A DNA stretch of 64,000 nucleotides from Torreya grandis (lineage: Eukaryota > Streptophyta > Pinopsida > Cupressales > Taxaceae). Position numbers and translations under genes: made by a program. Positions within the stretch are counted from its first letter, which is position 1. The number at the start of each line of letters is the position of its first letter. Below, one piece after another: positions 45,519 to 59,609 of the stretch. The DNA is taken from contig JARHVA010001176.1 in NCBI GenBank assembly GCA_037957365.1, forward strand, positions 62,001-126,000, read 5' to 3'. The notes beneath the pieces were generated by a model. It saw only the letters and a list, made by a program, of their open reading frames with translations, was not told the origin of the DNA and made no database searches.

Positions 45519-46245
45519 TGGTGTAGGCCATTCTCCAATAACCTAAATCTTCTTTGGATCAACATGGAACCCTTCTTCATTTAAAACCTACCCTAGGTAC
45601 TAAATTATTTTCATCTTTAATTTGTCTTTGTCAATATTTTCATACAACTTATACTCCCAAAGAGTTTAAAGCACCTTACAAACATGTTACATATGTTCCT
45701 CCCATGTTCTGCTATAGATGAGTATGTCATCCAGGTAGACAACCACAAATGAGTTGGTGAAGGGTCACAAGATGTCATCCATCATCCTCATGAAGGTTGT
45801 AGGTGCATTAGTCAAGATAAAAGGCATAACCAACCATTCGAAGAGCCCCTCCTTCGATTTGAATGCAGTCTTCCAAACATCAGTGAGATTGATGGGAATT
45901 TAGTGATAGCCATATTTCAGAACAATTTTGGTGAAAAACTTCACACCACAGAGTCGGTCTAGTAGTTCATCAATCCTAGGGAGGGGGTATTGATTCTTCA
46001 TAGTGATTTTATTCAGGACTCAATATTCAATGCAAAGCCTCCATGTTCCATCTTTTTTTGGTGCCAAGACAATCAGGATACCATAGGGTGAAGAGCTTGG
46101 CCTGATGTGACCCTTTTGAATCAATTCTTTAATCTACCTTTTTATCTCATCATTCTCCAAAACTGATCTATGATACACAAGACTATTAGGCAAAGGTGAT
46201 CTTGGGATCAAATTGATAGAATGTTTTACCTTGTAGTGAAGTGGA
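45519..46245 (-). pseudogene. Reverse transcriptase relic, truncated element
   Basis: Minus strand: KGHIRPSSSPYGILIVLAPK and DGTWRLCIEY near 46,030-46,120, then [39 protein letters not shown] near 45,830-45,890 and VVVYLDDILIYSRTWEEHM near 45,690-45,750, with the catalytic YLDD intact. A handful of stops at Arg, Gln or Trp positions break the frame. Confidence 0.9.
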
Positions 46246-46770
46246 ACTCATGTGGGTGACTTGTATAAGTCATCATATTCTCCCATGATTTATCCCATTG
46301 GGTTCTATTATTGTGTTGATTCTGTAATCAGGACTACAACATCAACCTTCTTGGATTTCTATGGTTTGACCACCATAAGAATGAATTACTTAGTCTTTTC
46401 CACCAATCTCTTACATTATTTAGCACTAATTAGGGAGATAGATGTGGGAAGTGGTACCTCTCATACCCTAGCATCACATTTCAAGATTAAAGGTGATTCT
46501 TCAGGTTCATGATTCATAGATGCCATATCGATCATACATTAATGGCTGACCAAGGAGTACACCACAAACATCTAGATTGACCACATCACACAAACTTCAT
46601 CTTAGAAAGCTTTTATTGCATATGAAAGAAGACACTAATGGGTGACACAGAGGTCACTCCCTGGGCTCAACCATCCAATACTGTATGGATTTGGGTGAGG
46701 CTTCATGGATAGATTTAGAATTTTTTATAAATTTACCAGAGATTAAATTCTTTTGACTCCCACTATTAAG
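46246..46770 (-). pseudogene. Protease region relic, truncated element
   Basis: Decayed minus-strand frame keeping phrases typical of the protease C-terminal half of plant gypsy elements: a Leu-Ser-Tyr-Ala-Ile stretch and a DVxGVLLG-like box reduced to FVVYSLVSH near 46,550-46,580. The active-site DTG/DSG motif was not located. The plus-strand frame at 46,252-46,512 is a shadow. Confidence 0.45.
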
Positions 46771-47981
46771 ATTGAAATGTAGAGTCTTACTTTTTACCCA
46801 AAAATTTGGAGTGAAACAACCTTTCCTTGTCATCTAGACTTTCCTTATGGGTTTAAGATGAAGCAACGATGGTATTGGTATCAGAATCTACAATCTCTTC
46901 TTAATCCTCTTTGAATACAAGGTGTGTATGAGATAGAGTAATAGATGTCAATTATTATGACTTAGAAATTAGTGACTTGATGGCTTGACATTCTTCTTTG
47001 GAGTGAGTTCCAATTTTATGATAATCACACCATTTTATAGTCTTCCCCTTCTAGGGTTTCTTATCTTGAAACTCATTTTGCTTCAAATTTTGGCCTCATG
47101 TTTGTCCTTCCTTGTCACTTTTCCATTTTGAAGGCTGACTCTTTGTATTCTTTCTTCCATGATTCTTCTCAATCTTCACTGTGAACTTGTATGCCTCACC
47201 AAGGGTTTCCAAATTGAAGAGTTCCATTTCCCCCCATATGTACCATTATAGTCCACCATGATATTTGAGACTCTTATGTTTCTCACTTTCTTAGATTCCC
47301 AGTCTCATAGACATAGAATGAAAAATGCCAATATAATCTTGAATATATTTGTCCTTACCTTGGCAAAGTTGTTGCCACTATATGTATAGATCATTATATG
47401 CTCCAATGGGATAGTATTATTCCTTTACCACTTCCATGAAGCCATCCTAGGTAGGTTCCACCTCAAGGTCAATGTCATCTATACTAAACCTCTTTTTTTA
47501 CACTTCCCACCAATTTTTCATGAGCAATGATGCTTTCAAAAGAGCAAAAGTGATCGTTTCTCCATTGATAAATTTATTTCCAAAAAATTAAGAAGATAAT
47601 TAATCCAACCAATTTTCTACTACATCATCATTGATTTTTCCTTCAAATGTAGGGATATCAAAATTCACCTAAACCTTGAAGGGTGTTGGGGCACTAAAAG
47701 GATGTTCCATGGATGAGGAGCTAAGAAGTGCAAATGAGGAGCTAGAATTTTCCATCAAGATTTGCTAGAGAATTTGGGTGAATTGTTGCAACATCTACAC
47801 TCTTTTCCATTGGAAGGATTCATTCTCCATTTCCTTGAAGGGATCAGATGTCTCAGTGTCATCCACCATTTGAGGTCATTTGGAGTTAATAGGTGGATAG
47901 TTTAGAAGCTCTATTGTTTTCCACCCAAGCTCCTTATAGCCTAACCTCATCCTCAAGATCATACACTCTCAAGACAAAACA
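46771..47981 (-). pseudogene. Gag relic, truncated element
   Basis: Minus strand: ELFNLETLGEAYKFTVKIEK near 47,165-47,225, a basic Lys/Gln-rich stretch, then KWCDYHKIGTHSKEECQAIK near 46,980-47,035. The last is a zinc knuckle variant with Cys, His, His and Cys ligands. Upstream, acidic and hydrophobic pieces extend to about 47,960. Two in-frame stops (TGA and TAG) lie between the two motifs. Confidence 0.8.
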
Positions 47982-47992
47982 CTCTAATACCA
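47982..47992 (-). promoter_or_regulatory. Primer-binding site, tRNA-Met type
   Basis: TGGTATTAGAG on the minus strand is one base different from TGGTATCAGAG, the classic plant retrotransposon site for initiator tRNA-Met. Gag lies downstream and a probable LTR directly upstream. Confidence 0.7.
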
Positions 47993-47993
47993 C

Positions 47994-48545
47994 TAATCCA
48001 AAACTCAAAATTTTTGATTGATATATATTTCAAGAACATAAAAATAAAATACTAATAATGATTTCTCTGAGAAGAGATGTTTTATTACTCAAGATTGCAA
48101 ATACAACCTTATGCTTATCTTTGGGAAGAGATGTCTCATTTCCATTTTACATTACATCTTCATTTATAAACATTTTTAAGGTAGGATGAGGATGTGGAAG
48201 GTCACAAATATCAATGGAGATTAAGTGTTTTGACTTCCATGATTTACAATAATATAAAATTTGTGAAATTACTATTTTTAAAAACTTACTATTTTCAGAC
48301 TACACTACTAAAATTAAAATTTGGGGCACTTCCATTGGGTTTTCAAGGGTTAAAATCCAATGGAAATAGATCCTACCATCTCAACACATTTTTCTCATTC
48401 TTATCTTTCCAATAGTTCAAACAGGGAGTTAATCAGAGCTATGGTGCAAAAGTTATGGCTCTCAGAAGTTCCATCATCAATTGGGGTAGAACCGTCACTC
48501 AAATTGTCGCTTGAATTATTTCCCAGATCACTGAAGGAGATAAAG
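47994..48545 (-). repeat. Probable 5-prime LTR of the truncated element
   Basis: Defined by the primer site on one side and the start of copy C on the other, about 550 bases. The exact TG/CA ends were not settled and no second LTR is present. Plus-strand frames at 48,194-48,548 are inside it and are not recognised. Confidence 0.5.
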
Positions 48546-49879
48546 TAGGTATTACATAATTTATTAGTTAAATTATTTAATTAATACTCAAATTTATATA
48601 TCTATTACATGCATAACATGATTTAAAACTTCATTTATCATTTTATATATCAAAAAATCAAGCTTCCTTTATCAACAATAGAAGCTAAGTAGGTAGGTAA
48701 ATAATATGTGGAAGCTATAGATTAGGAATCAAGATTCCCTTGATATATAATAATATATTCTATAAATGGAAATTATCTAGGAAAAGAATGAATTTATATA
48801 TTGGGAAGCAAGTTTCTCTTGCCTTATCTAGTGGGGCATAGTTAAGTAGGTAGCATAAGAACAAATCTATCTATTTTAAAGTAAGCTTACCTTGATAGTT
48901 ATGCCTTAATATAGAAGCAAAGGAAATATAGACATTAGGAATGATAACTTCCCTTTATATCTATGACTTACTCCCTTTTTATCTATCGAGAATGCAATCT
49001 TATTTTGATATGATATTAGGTGAAGAAAATATAGGTATCAAAAAGGAAAGTTTCCCTTGCCTTACTCTTTGGCATAGGTGAAGTAGGGTATGATTATTTC
49101 CAGTTACTTAATGGTTATGTCATGTTTTATATTAGAGTATGGCATTCATAATGATTCCCCCATATATCTATGTATGTCACCCCATTATTACATTATCCTT
49201 TGATATATAGTATTTGGGACTAGCACATACTTAGAGTATGGTAGGTCCTTAGTTTATCCTTTAGGTCCCATTGAGCCATGCCCAAGATCTAAGTAGCCCC
49301 TCCTTGATACAATGGATTAATTCATATTCCATTCATTCACTTCATAGATCAAGTTTGGTATAGATTAGATTGGATATAGATCGAGTTGGGTTAGGAAACA
49401 CACTCTATAGGCTACCAGATTGGAACACACTCTACCAAATTGGTGACCACCTATCTATCTACAAATTAGATATAATATGGATAAAATATTAATGACATAT
49501 ATAGAAAATGATAAATCAACTATGGCATAGGGATTGAAATTCTCAACTATTATCCATTTGCCCCTATCTATATAGATATAAATTAGGATTATCAACTTTG
49601 AATTCGAATTCTTAGAAGACTTAATACTATTTCATCCCATCCTTTTCTCACTTTATTTCCTATTTAATTTTTATTAATGATTTGGATACACACTCTCTCC
49701 ATGGACTAGGCATGGATCACCATATATATTTTCAATTCCCACCAAACAATAAGACAATATCTCTGAGTTCCTTATTTAAGTGAAATAAGATGAGTAAAAG
49801 AAGAATCTATTTTGGCCTTATTTGAGTGAGTAAAATTTAGAGTTGGACAAGAATCTAATTGGGAAAAAGGATGAAGCTA

Positions 49880-50285
49880 ATGTACCCACCATTAAGGTAT
49901 TAATTGGAGTGATTATATATGAGGAGGGATGAGGAAGGAATGAGTATGGATGATGAGGAATGATGAGGGATTTATTAGGGATGGTGGGTGTCAATTAGGA
50001 AATAATTAGGGATGATGAGGGAGTGATTAGGGATGATGATAAATGGTAATGTCAATGAGTGAATGATTATTAATTATGAGGGATGAGCAAGGAGTTAATA
50101 GGGATTAAGAGGGATGAGGAAGGAATTATTAGGGATGATGCAGGATGATGAAGGTGTGATTAGGGATGATGATGAATGTTGAAGTTCAATGAGGGAGTGA
50201 TTAGGTACAATAATGGAGTTACTATAAATGATGCAGGATGGTTAGGGTAAATGAGGGAGTGATTAGGGATAATTAGGAATGATAA
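49880..50285 (+). repeat. GATGAGGGATGATGAG block 5
   Basis: Same phrase family as block 2, to which it corresponds in the duplication. Confidence 0.85.
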
Positions 50286-50509
50286 GATATCATTTTATTA
50301 ATTATTATTTATTTTAGATAAACATATAGTTATTTTTAGGTTTTTGTGTCTTTTTGATTGCTTTATATAATTTATGAGTCATAGGTTTGTCAAAATTAAA
50401 GCTTACAAACCACTCACTTTGAATTCAATCCAAATTTGTGTGATTGGAATAACATAGGTCACATTTATGACTCATGAACATCAAACAACCATTTTGTGTT
50501 AATTTCACT

Positions 50510-50950
50510 TGATCATCATCCTTCCCTCATCCCTAGTCACTTCCTCCTCATCCCTCATCACCCATAGTCACTCTCACCTCATTCCTCATTATCATTAATC
50601 ACTCCCTCATTAACCCACACCATCCCTCATCATCTCTAATCACTACTTCATCATACCTAATCACTCTCTCATTGATCCTCACTATCCCTAATCATCATAA
50701 TCACTCCATCATCCCTCATCATCCATAATAACTCCCCCCTCATATCATAATCCCTAATCATTCCCTCTGCATCCTTCATCATTCTCAATAATTCCCTCAT
50801 TTAATCACCATCCCTCATCTTACCTAATCAATCCCTCATCATCCCTAATCACTCCCTCATTGAACATAACCATCACTCATCATCCCTAATTACTCCTTCA
50901 TCATCCCACATTATCCTTACTCACTCTCTCCTCATCCCCCCTCATTCCTA
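50510..50950 (-). repeat. CCCTCATCATCCCTAATCAC block 6
   Basis: Corresponds to block 3; reverse of block 5. Confidence 0.85.
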
Positions 50951-53093
50951 ACCAATCCCTATAGAACCTTGATGGTGGGTATAGTGACTTTCCACTTGTA
51001 ATTGGTTGGATTTTGTTCTAATTATAAATTTTAATCACTCAAATAAATCACAAATAAAATATTATTTTAATCATATTTTTTCAATCAAATAAGGAACTTA
51101 GATATATCATCTTATTTTTTGGTGGGATTTGAACATTTATATGACAATTCATGCCTGTACCATAGAGAGAGAGTGTATCTAGAGTCCTGGGCCACATAAA
51201 ATATAATGAAAGTGATTAAATGGTGGGATTAAATTATATTAATTACATATATATTGGTATTTGGGTATATAATAATTCCAATCCCAGAGTTAAGAATCTA
51301 AATTTATATCTATATAGATAGGTATGACTGGAGACTAGTTAATAATTCCAATCCCAACCCCATAGTTTACTTCTCATGTTATATATATGTCATTAATATT
51401 TTATCCATATTAGAGTGTGTTTATAGATAGATACATATATGGTCACCAATCTGGTAGAGTGTGTTCCAATCTGGTAGCTAGTAGAGTGTGTTTCCCAATC
51501 CAACTCAGTCTATACCCAAACTAGTCTATACATAACTTGATCTATGAAGTTAGAGAAGGGAATATACCTTAATACATTGTATTTATGATGGGATACTTAG
51601 ATATTTGGAATGTTTTTATGGGTTCTAAAGTCCAAATTGGTGCCCTATCATACTCTAAGTATGCCTCGATCTCCAATACAATATATCAAAGGATAACATA
51701 GGAATGGGGGACCCACTATAGATATATATTCAGCACCATTTTGAAGTCCCTAACCCAATATCAAACATGACATAAATGATAATTCAATTTAAAATTTACC
51801 TACATACTTCATCTATGCCAAGTATTAAGGCAAGGTAATCTTTCCTTCTTGATATCTACCTTTGCTTCACCTAATTTTATATCAAGGAAAAACTATTTTT
51901 TGATATATATCAAGGGATTAAGGCATAACTATCATTGTATTTTTTCATTTATAATATATATATTTGGTTTTATTATATATTAATTCATAAATATCAAGGG
52001 AATATTTTTTTCCCATAGATAAATTTATTCTTACCCTACCTACATAGTTATGCTCTAACTGATAAGGCAAGGGAAGTTTGCTTCCTAATATATAGTTATG
52101 TTCTTTTCTTTCCTACTTTCCATTTATATAATATATTCTTAGCTATAAATTTAAAATTTTTTTTTGTCTATATATTACACATATTCCTTTCCTACCTACT
52201 TAGTTATGCCCTACCTACTCGATTATGCTCTACCTACTAAGCTTATGTTGTTGACAATCCAACATTTCTTCTTGATATATAAAATGAGAAATTAAGTTTT
52301 TAATCATGTTACATATGTAATATATCTATATCATTGAGTATTACCTACCTAATTTACCTACATGAATATTCCCTACCTACTTTACCTACATAAATATGCC
52401 CTACCTACTTTACCTACTTTATTATGCCCTACCTGATTGAATATCTAAGCCATATCATGATCTTCAGTATACCATACCTAAATAATTGATTGAACACCCA
52501 AGCCATATATTGAAAGTAGAGTTAAAATTTTAACTTATATAGAGAAAGGAGTGACTAGGGGATAATTAGGCACAAGCAAAAATCCATTGAACCCACCATA
52601 AAGGTATTAGAGGGAGTGACTAAATGTGCATAATACCCAACATGTTATAAATAATTTATGTGATGAAATATGTATCCATATCATATAATAAATCAATGTC
52701 ATCTTTATACATATTTCATGATGTTGATGTGATACATAATGAAATCTATGTGTGGTTAACATGATGTGATGGTTAATTCATACCCTGTTAATATAATAGT
52801 TTGTTTTAATTGTTTGACATCATTAAATGGATTTCACTATTTATAGGTTACATTACTGTGGTGGGCCCATTATTTGCATTTACCTTGAGCATATGCAAAT
52901 ATGGTGTTTTTATGTCATTTTTGGCCTATAAGGGAAGTAATCACAATAAAAATTTAAATGAAGGGGTGTCATAGATACCTAAATCCCAATCTATGTATGT
53001 AAGTAATAGAATTTTATCCCACCCTTTGATCATTTGCCTACCTATTTGTTCTAGCCTAGGGATTTATATACACACTTTCTCCACAGTTTGGGC

Positions 53094-53766
<673 letters not shown>

Positions 53767-53889
53767 TCCCTCTAAAAATTTAGATGATTTCTCTAAATTT
53801 CTTATTGAGTGAAATAGGATCAATAAAATAAGATTTGATTTGGGCCTTATTTAAATGAGTAAAATTTGGAATTATAACATAATCCACTA

Positions 53890-54445
53890 CACCCACCATC
53901 AATGCATTAGATGGAGTGATTAGGGATGAGGAGGGATGATAAGGGAGTGAGTAAGGATGATTAGGGATGATGAGGGAATCATTAGGGATGATGAGGGATG
54001 GTGAGGGTCAATTAGGGAGTGATTAAAAATTATGATGGAGTGATTAGGGATGGTGAGTGTCAATAAGGATAAGGAGGAAGTGATTATAGATTATGAGGGA
54101 TTTGGGGGTAGTGATTAAGGATGTTGAATGATGATAAAGGAGTGGTTAGAGATTATGGGGGATGATGAGTTTTAATGAGGGAGTGATTATGTATGATGAG
54201 GTTTAATAAGGGAGTGATTAGGGATTATTAGGGATGAGGAAGGAGTGATTAGTGATGATGAAGGATGATAGATTGATTAGGGATGATAAGGGATAGTGAG
54301 AGTTAATGAAGGAATGATTAGGGATAATGATGGATAGTAAGTGTCAATGAGGGAGTGATTATGGATAATGAGGAATTATGATAGAGTGATTATGGGTGAT
54401 GAGGGATGAGGATGAGGTGATTATGGATGATGGAGGGACAATGAA
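53890..54445 (+). repeat. GATGAGGGAGTGATTAGG block 7
   Basis: Corresponds to block 4 in copy B. Units of about 30-45 bases such as GATTAGGGATGATGAGGGA and GTGAGGGTCAATTAGGGAG. Confidence 0.85.
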
Positions 54446-55129
54446 CTAGTGAAATTAACACAAAGTGGTCATTTGATGTGTGCAAGTCAGAAATATAACC
54501 TATGATACCCAAATCACAACACTTTGGCTCAAATTAAATGTCAGTGGTTTTAAAAATTAAATTTTTACAAACTTAAGACTCCAATAAATTCCCAAAATAA
54601 TCTAGAAGGCACAAAACCTTGAAAATGACTATATATTTACCCAAAATAGAAATCAATTACAAAATTTATTCCTTAAATTCCCTAGGTTTAATATTGAAAC
54701 CTTGAAAATGCCTATGTACTAACAAGATTGGAGTTTTAAAAATTATCTTCCACATTGTAAGGCATGCAATTGTGAGACCAAATCTATTAGAAGCATATTG
54801 ACCCTAATTTCTTATCTTTACTAAAATAAATTTAAAGTATAAGTTTACAATTATTCTATTACTTTTATGTTAATTTTATATTCCTTATACTTAAAATTTA
54901 TTTTAGTAAACCATTTTCCCCTTAAAATATATCTTTTATACTTTTTTTACAATGTGAAAGTAATGTGTACATGTTATAACACATATGTATTATAGCATTG
55001 CATGTTCCTTTAACATTGCACAAAAAAACATATACCCCTTCTAATAGATATTTTCTATTTTTAGTGAAATTTGAGAGGAATGTGTATGCACTATATCACA
55101 TACACATACATTTTATAGGGCATACACAA

Positions 55130-56023
55130 TATGTTTTGTTTGAATTAAAAACCAATCCTTTTATCTCAAAAATGTCTTGGATTACTAAGTTATAGGCTGT
55201 GACCTATCAACACACAGCTGAATATGAGAGTTTTTATAAAAAGCAAGAAAATTCAACTTCCATGAATAAATTCACTACCAATTTCAATGATCAATTTCAT
55301 AAAATTATTACCACATAAATGAGCATTCTCTCATCTTTCCAAATATATGATTTTTATAATTTTTGTACTATTTTAAGGTTTCCATCTATGTTTATTTCTA
55401 ACTATAGTTGTTTTAGGCCACTACATGCCACAAATATACATGTCTATATATTATTATGGATGTTTTTTTCATTTATCCAAATGAAAAAAAATACATTATT
55501 ACAAACTAGGCCTAATTCTATATGCATTAAAAATACAAGTTTCCATTTTTTATTTTTTGAGGTAATAAGGGTAGCCGCATAACTAGCTATCCCTTTTTTA
55601 GTCAATTTTTTAGGATTTATTTACTTTTAAAATTAATATTGAAAAATATTCATTGAAAATTTATAAAAATATAGGTTAAAAATTATATGATCTGATCTAA
55701 AGTTTCACCAAATGGTTTTAAATAGTATTAAATAATTTTCAATAAAATGAGGGGCCTCACGACTTGCTATCTACTCTATTTTCCTAAAAAATAGAAGTTA
55801 CAATATAAATTTTTGATTTTTGATCTAGTTATACTTAACCATTTTATCTTAAAATAGTGTTTTACAAACTATACTTGAAATACTACAATTCATGTTCTTA
55901 CACCATCCTCAAATTTTGAGTTTAGCCATCTCAAATTATATATAGAAGTTAAAATTTCTTAATTTTTAGGAAAACAATGTCCACAACTACCCCTTTTTGT
56001 CCCTCAACTTTGTGCACTTACCC
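55130..56023 (+). repeat. Long-type element end in copy C
   Basis: Matches 42,700-43,590 directly and 12,780-13,660 in reverse. The tip is TTTTGTCCCTCAACTTTGTG then CACTTACCC. The plus-strand frame at 55,319-55,582 (MSILSSFQIYDFYNF) parallels the minus-strand frame at 13,250-13,513 (MSTLSYFQKYDFYNF) because of DNA homology. Subterminal GTGTACATGTTATAACACAT repeats lie just before it (54,960-55,130). Confidence 0.78.
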
Positions 56024-57265
56024 TAATAAGGCTAGACTAATGGTCAACTAACCATAAGCATTCATAATTCTCTTATATTTCTTTTATATTTCCATAATGA
56101 TTCAATAGTTGGTTTCAAAAAAATTTACAGTGCTTATGAAGTATGGTAGAATAATAGTTATTATATCAACCACCTTTAATTGATAAATCCTAGTTTATGT
56201 AATTATTGTCATCAAGTTTATGAAGTTTTTCATTTTTTTGAACATCTAGTTTTTTTTATGTCATCAAAAAACATATTTATGCATTTGAATTAATGAAATA
56301 TTAATCATAAATTAGATAACCTATTATAATGTTTATTTTCATGTAAATTTACTTATATAAGTAATACAATTCACGTTTAACAAATATCTATTATGACATG
56401 TAAGTTTGACAATTTTTAATGAGGAAAATAAATAGATAAATAAAGAATTATGTTATTCTAAATACTTCCCTAATTTCCATCAGTTGACAAACTGACTAAA
56501 GACTATAGAAATTGACTATGCCCTACTTGATTTAGAATAAGTGACTAATTTAAGCTTAATATGAGATTTCCATGCTTTAGATAGGTATGGAATGTGATCT
56601 TGTCATGTTGACCTATTTTTTTCTTTGATAACGAAGACCTAAAACTTTATTGAGAGGTGAGGAGGATAATGTAACACATGTTTCCATTTTCACAATATTT
56701 TTTCATGTGTGTGTGAACCTATAATATAGAAACCCATTATTACTTCACATGCAATATATATATTATTAGATAATAGAATGGGGGGAACTGGGGTAGTGGG
56801 AATGGTTGAGTTAGCCTTGAAAAACTATCTAACTGAGTGTTTCCTACATAGTCTAAATGGACCTTAGGCCAATGTAGTTATCCCTCTAGGGATGTATCAT
56901 GTAAATCTAGATATGTGTTCTCCTAGTTCACCCTTGGCACATGCAATTGTAGTTTTAATTTATAATATATCACTAGGAAATATTATTTTTGATCAACTCT
57001 TGAAAGTATGAGAATGTTTTTTTATAATGAAAATGTTTTCTCATATTTTCTTGGTGCTTGCTCATGAATATGTCTAGTTTATATCACTTGTGTGTGAGAA
57101 CACGTGCTACTGAGTTCCCTCTAATAGTTTTGTTTATATATGGATTCTTATAGTTTTAATTAAAACTTACTAGTGCACATAAAGGATTCAACTCAAAAAT
57201 AATTTAAAAATAACTCGAGGAGAGGTTAAGACCCTTAAAATACTTAAGAGGGGGTTAATAAGAGT
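56024..57265 (+). repeat. 1.24-kb flank shared with 43,591-44,895
   Basis: Continues the match beyond the element end, to AGAGGGGGTTAATAAGAGT near 57,246. No gene seen. Confidence 0.7.
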
Positions 57266-59600
57266 AAAAAATAAATCCGTAAACTTAAAGGAGAACTCAA
57301 AAAAATTAAAAGAGGGTTTAAAAACTCATAAACGCTCATAAAATATGATGGGAAATATAAGATGAGTCATAAAGTGAAAGGATAAATATAAGGCAAGTCA
57401 TTAAGTGAAGGGTAAAAATATAATAAAAGTGCACCATTAATTATTTAATTATTATCCAAGACCTACAAATACTAGATGAAAGGGAAAAGGAAAATGCAAA
57501 CCTCCTATGAATATGTTTTTGTGATGTATCATGTGTTATGATGATCAAATTCATTCTTGTAAAGTGAAATGTATGAAATCGGATGCTATCATTATTCAAG
57601 TAACAAAATATATAGCTATAAATGAAATATTGTAAATATCAATCAACGAACAACTACACCTATATGTGTTCCATGTAAAAGCAAAAATACCATGGAGAAA
57701 AGAAGGAACTTATAGAATTTATGCATTTTATGGATAGGGAAATGAATAATCTTTTAAGAGGTAATGTGATAGATAGATCCATTATGGGATGCATAAGCCT
57801 CAATGTGATGATTTTAGTAAATGTTATTTGGATATATTATATTGAAAAATGGATAATTGGGGGGTGATAAATCCCCAATTTCAATTACATATATATGTGA
57901 GGCATAATACCCATTGAAGGATGCAAAAACTGAACTTAATTCCACTAATATTTTTAACTCTAATACGTAAGTGGGTTAGAATGCTAATGGATTCACACAA
58001 ATAATGTTGGAGTGTTTAGTGACTCATAGTCATGCACTATGAAGCTACACTAAATCAACCACTACATATGGTTTATATATTTAGTTATAAACTCTTGGTA
58101 TATCTTTTTATTAAAAAACATGATCACAAGATAATGGAGTACACCCATGTTTAGGAGATAAATACCGTGGCATAAAATTGTATTATTCCCCCGCTTTACT
58201 TATAAAATTTGTAATTATGTGTAGATGCTCATTGCGAATTGTATTTAATAACTTTGAAATGTGTATATTTTCTTCCTTAAATTGAAGGAGTGCATATGCA
58301 ATGGAATATTACCTCATAATATATGCCAATCACTAAATTTTGTAACATTTTAAACTTTGAAATTATGATTTAGCCAATAATTAAATTTTAAACCATTTTT
58401 ATTTTTTATTTAACTATAATGTGTAGTATTTTTGAAATATTTAATGTGTACTTTTTACTTATGAATGTATGTGCCTATTAAATTCCCCCATTTCTATACC
58501 AATAACTAAACCTGTATTGTCACACTATGACATGACAAGTGAATGAATATCGATTATATAGAAACTTATATATTTATGCCCCATGTTTTCCCCCTTTTTG
58601 AGGAAAATAATAATAGTAGAGATTCAATCAAATCAAAAGATAAATTAATTTAGATAAGTTTGATTTATTATAAATATTAGAATACTTCATATTGGATTTG
58701 AATATTATCATTATATTTGTCACAAAAGATAGTGAATGATAGAGTAATGAATATTTTCACTTAATATTGGAGTAGAATTGCTAAAGATATTTATGTTTAT
58801 TTAACAAAGCATAAAATTGACTTATTTTTTAAGTTGTTATTGATAAGTGATTAGGATTATGATATAGAATAAGAGTTCATGCATGTCTAAAATCAACTAT
58901 CAACATGTGATTTTGATGTATATAACTTTAGATATCACTTTCCAATGTTGGATTTTTAATTAGAATTAATCATGCATTAGGCATAGTAATTGAGATTGGT
59001 AGAAAGTCAAATCAAAAAAAGATAAAAGAGTGAAAATTAGTTTCAAAAATTCATTTTCACTATTTTTTGTTTGAGATTTGAGCTCTGAGTGTTTTGAGAT
59101 GTTGAGTTGATGAACCACATTTCATTATTATTGGAGCGCTTGTGCACTGCAATTGAGACAAATACGATGAGTGATTTTATATGATTTTGATTTATTATTT
59201 ATAATGTAATAATGATGTTTAGAAGTAAATCTTAATATTTATCTTTATTTTCTTGAAAAAATTCAAACTTTGAGTTTTTTATCTTGGGAAAATTAGAATC
59301 TAGAATTTTTATCCTTTTAGGAGAGTATATTATAGTTCTTAATGATATTATCCTATGTTGCACATTCTTGTCCACTTTAATATCTATGGTAATGTCATCT
59401 ATTGGGAAATATTTTCCAAATTAAACTCTGACTAATTTTTTTAAAAAAAATACAAGTGATATACTAAATTTTTTGAGATTGGAGACTAATTTAACTTTGT
59501 GTGTCTAATTGTTTAGAGCAAAAATTGCATTCACAAGAGTTTCTCTTTTTTATACATATGATTACTTTATTGGAGTTAAATTCAGATGATTTTAATTGAT
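57266..59600. other. No gene identified
   Basis: A+T-rich sequence without frames over about 60 codons and without clear tandem repeats. The first bases follow directly on the sequence that the truncated retrotransposon interrupts in copy B, so they show what lay beyond 44,895 before that insertion. Confidence 0.4.
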
Positions 59601-59609
59601 ATGAATTAA

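Larger units (their letters stand above)
44896..48545 (-). mobile_element. Truncated Ty3/gypsy retrotransposon (no integrase seen)
   Basis: Minus-strand element inserted between duplication copies B and C. From high to low coordinate it has a probable LTR of about 550 bases, a tRNA-Met-type primer site, gag, protease, RT and RNase H, and then stops. No integrase and no second LTR are visible before copy B ends near 44,895. Its right edge coincides with the left edge of copy C, whose outer arm is missing, so a deletion probably accompanied or followed the insertion. It differs from the 12.6-kb element in primer site and protein motifs. Confidence 0.8.
48546..52340. repeat. Giant inverted repeat of copy C, arms about 1.75 kb
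   Basis: Arms 48,546-50,285 and 50,510-52,340 pair around a centre near 50,435. Three independent pairs give the same centre: GGCATAGTTAAGTAGGTAGC (48,835) with CCTACATAGTTATGC (52,037), ATAGATCGAGTTGGGTTAGG (49,376) with CCAATCCAACTCAGTCTAT (51,495), and the arm starts near 48,550 with the arm end near 52,340. Blocks GATGAGGG (49,880-50,285) and CCCTCATC (50,510-50,950) face each other across the centre. Confidence 0.88.
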
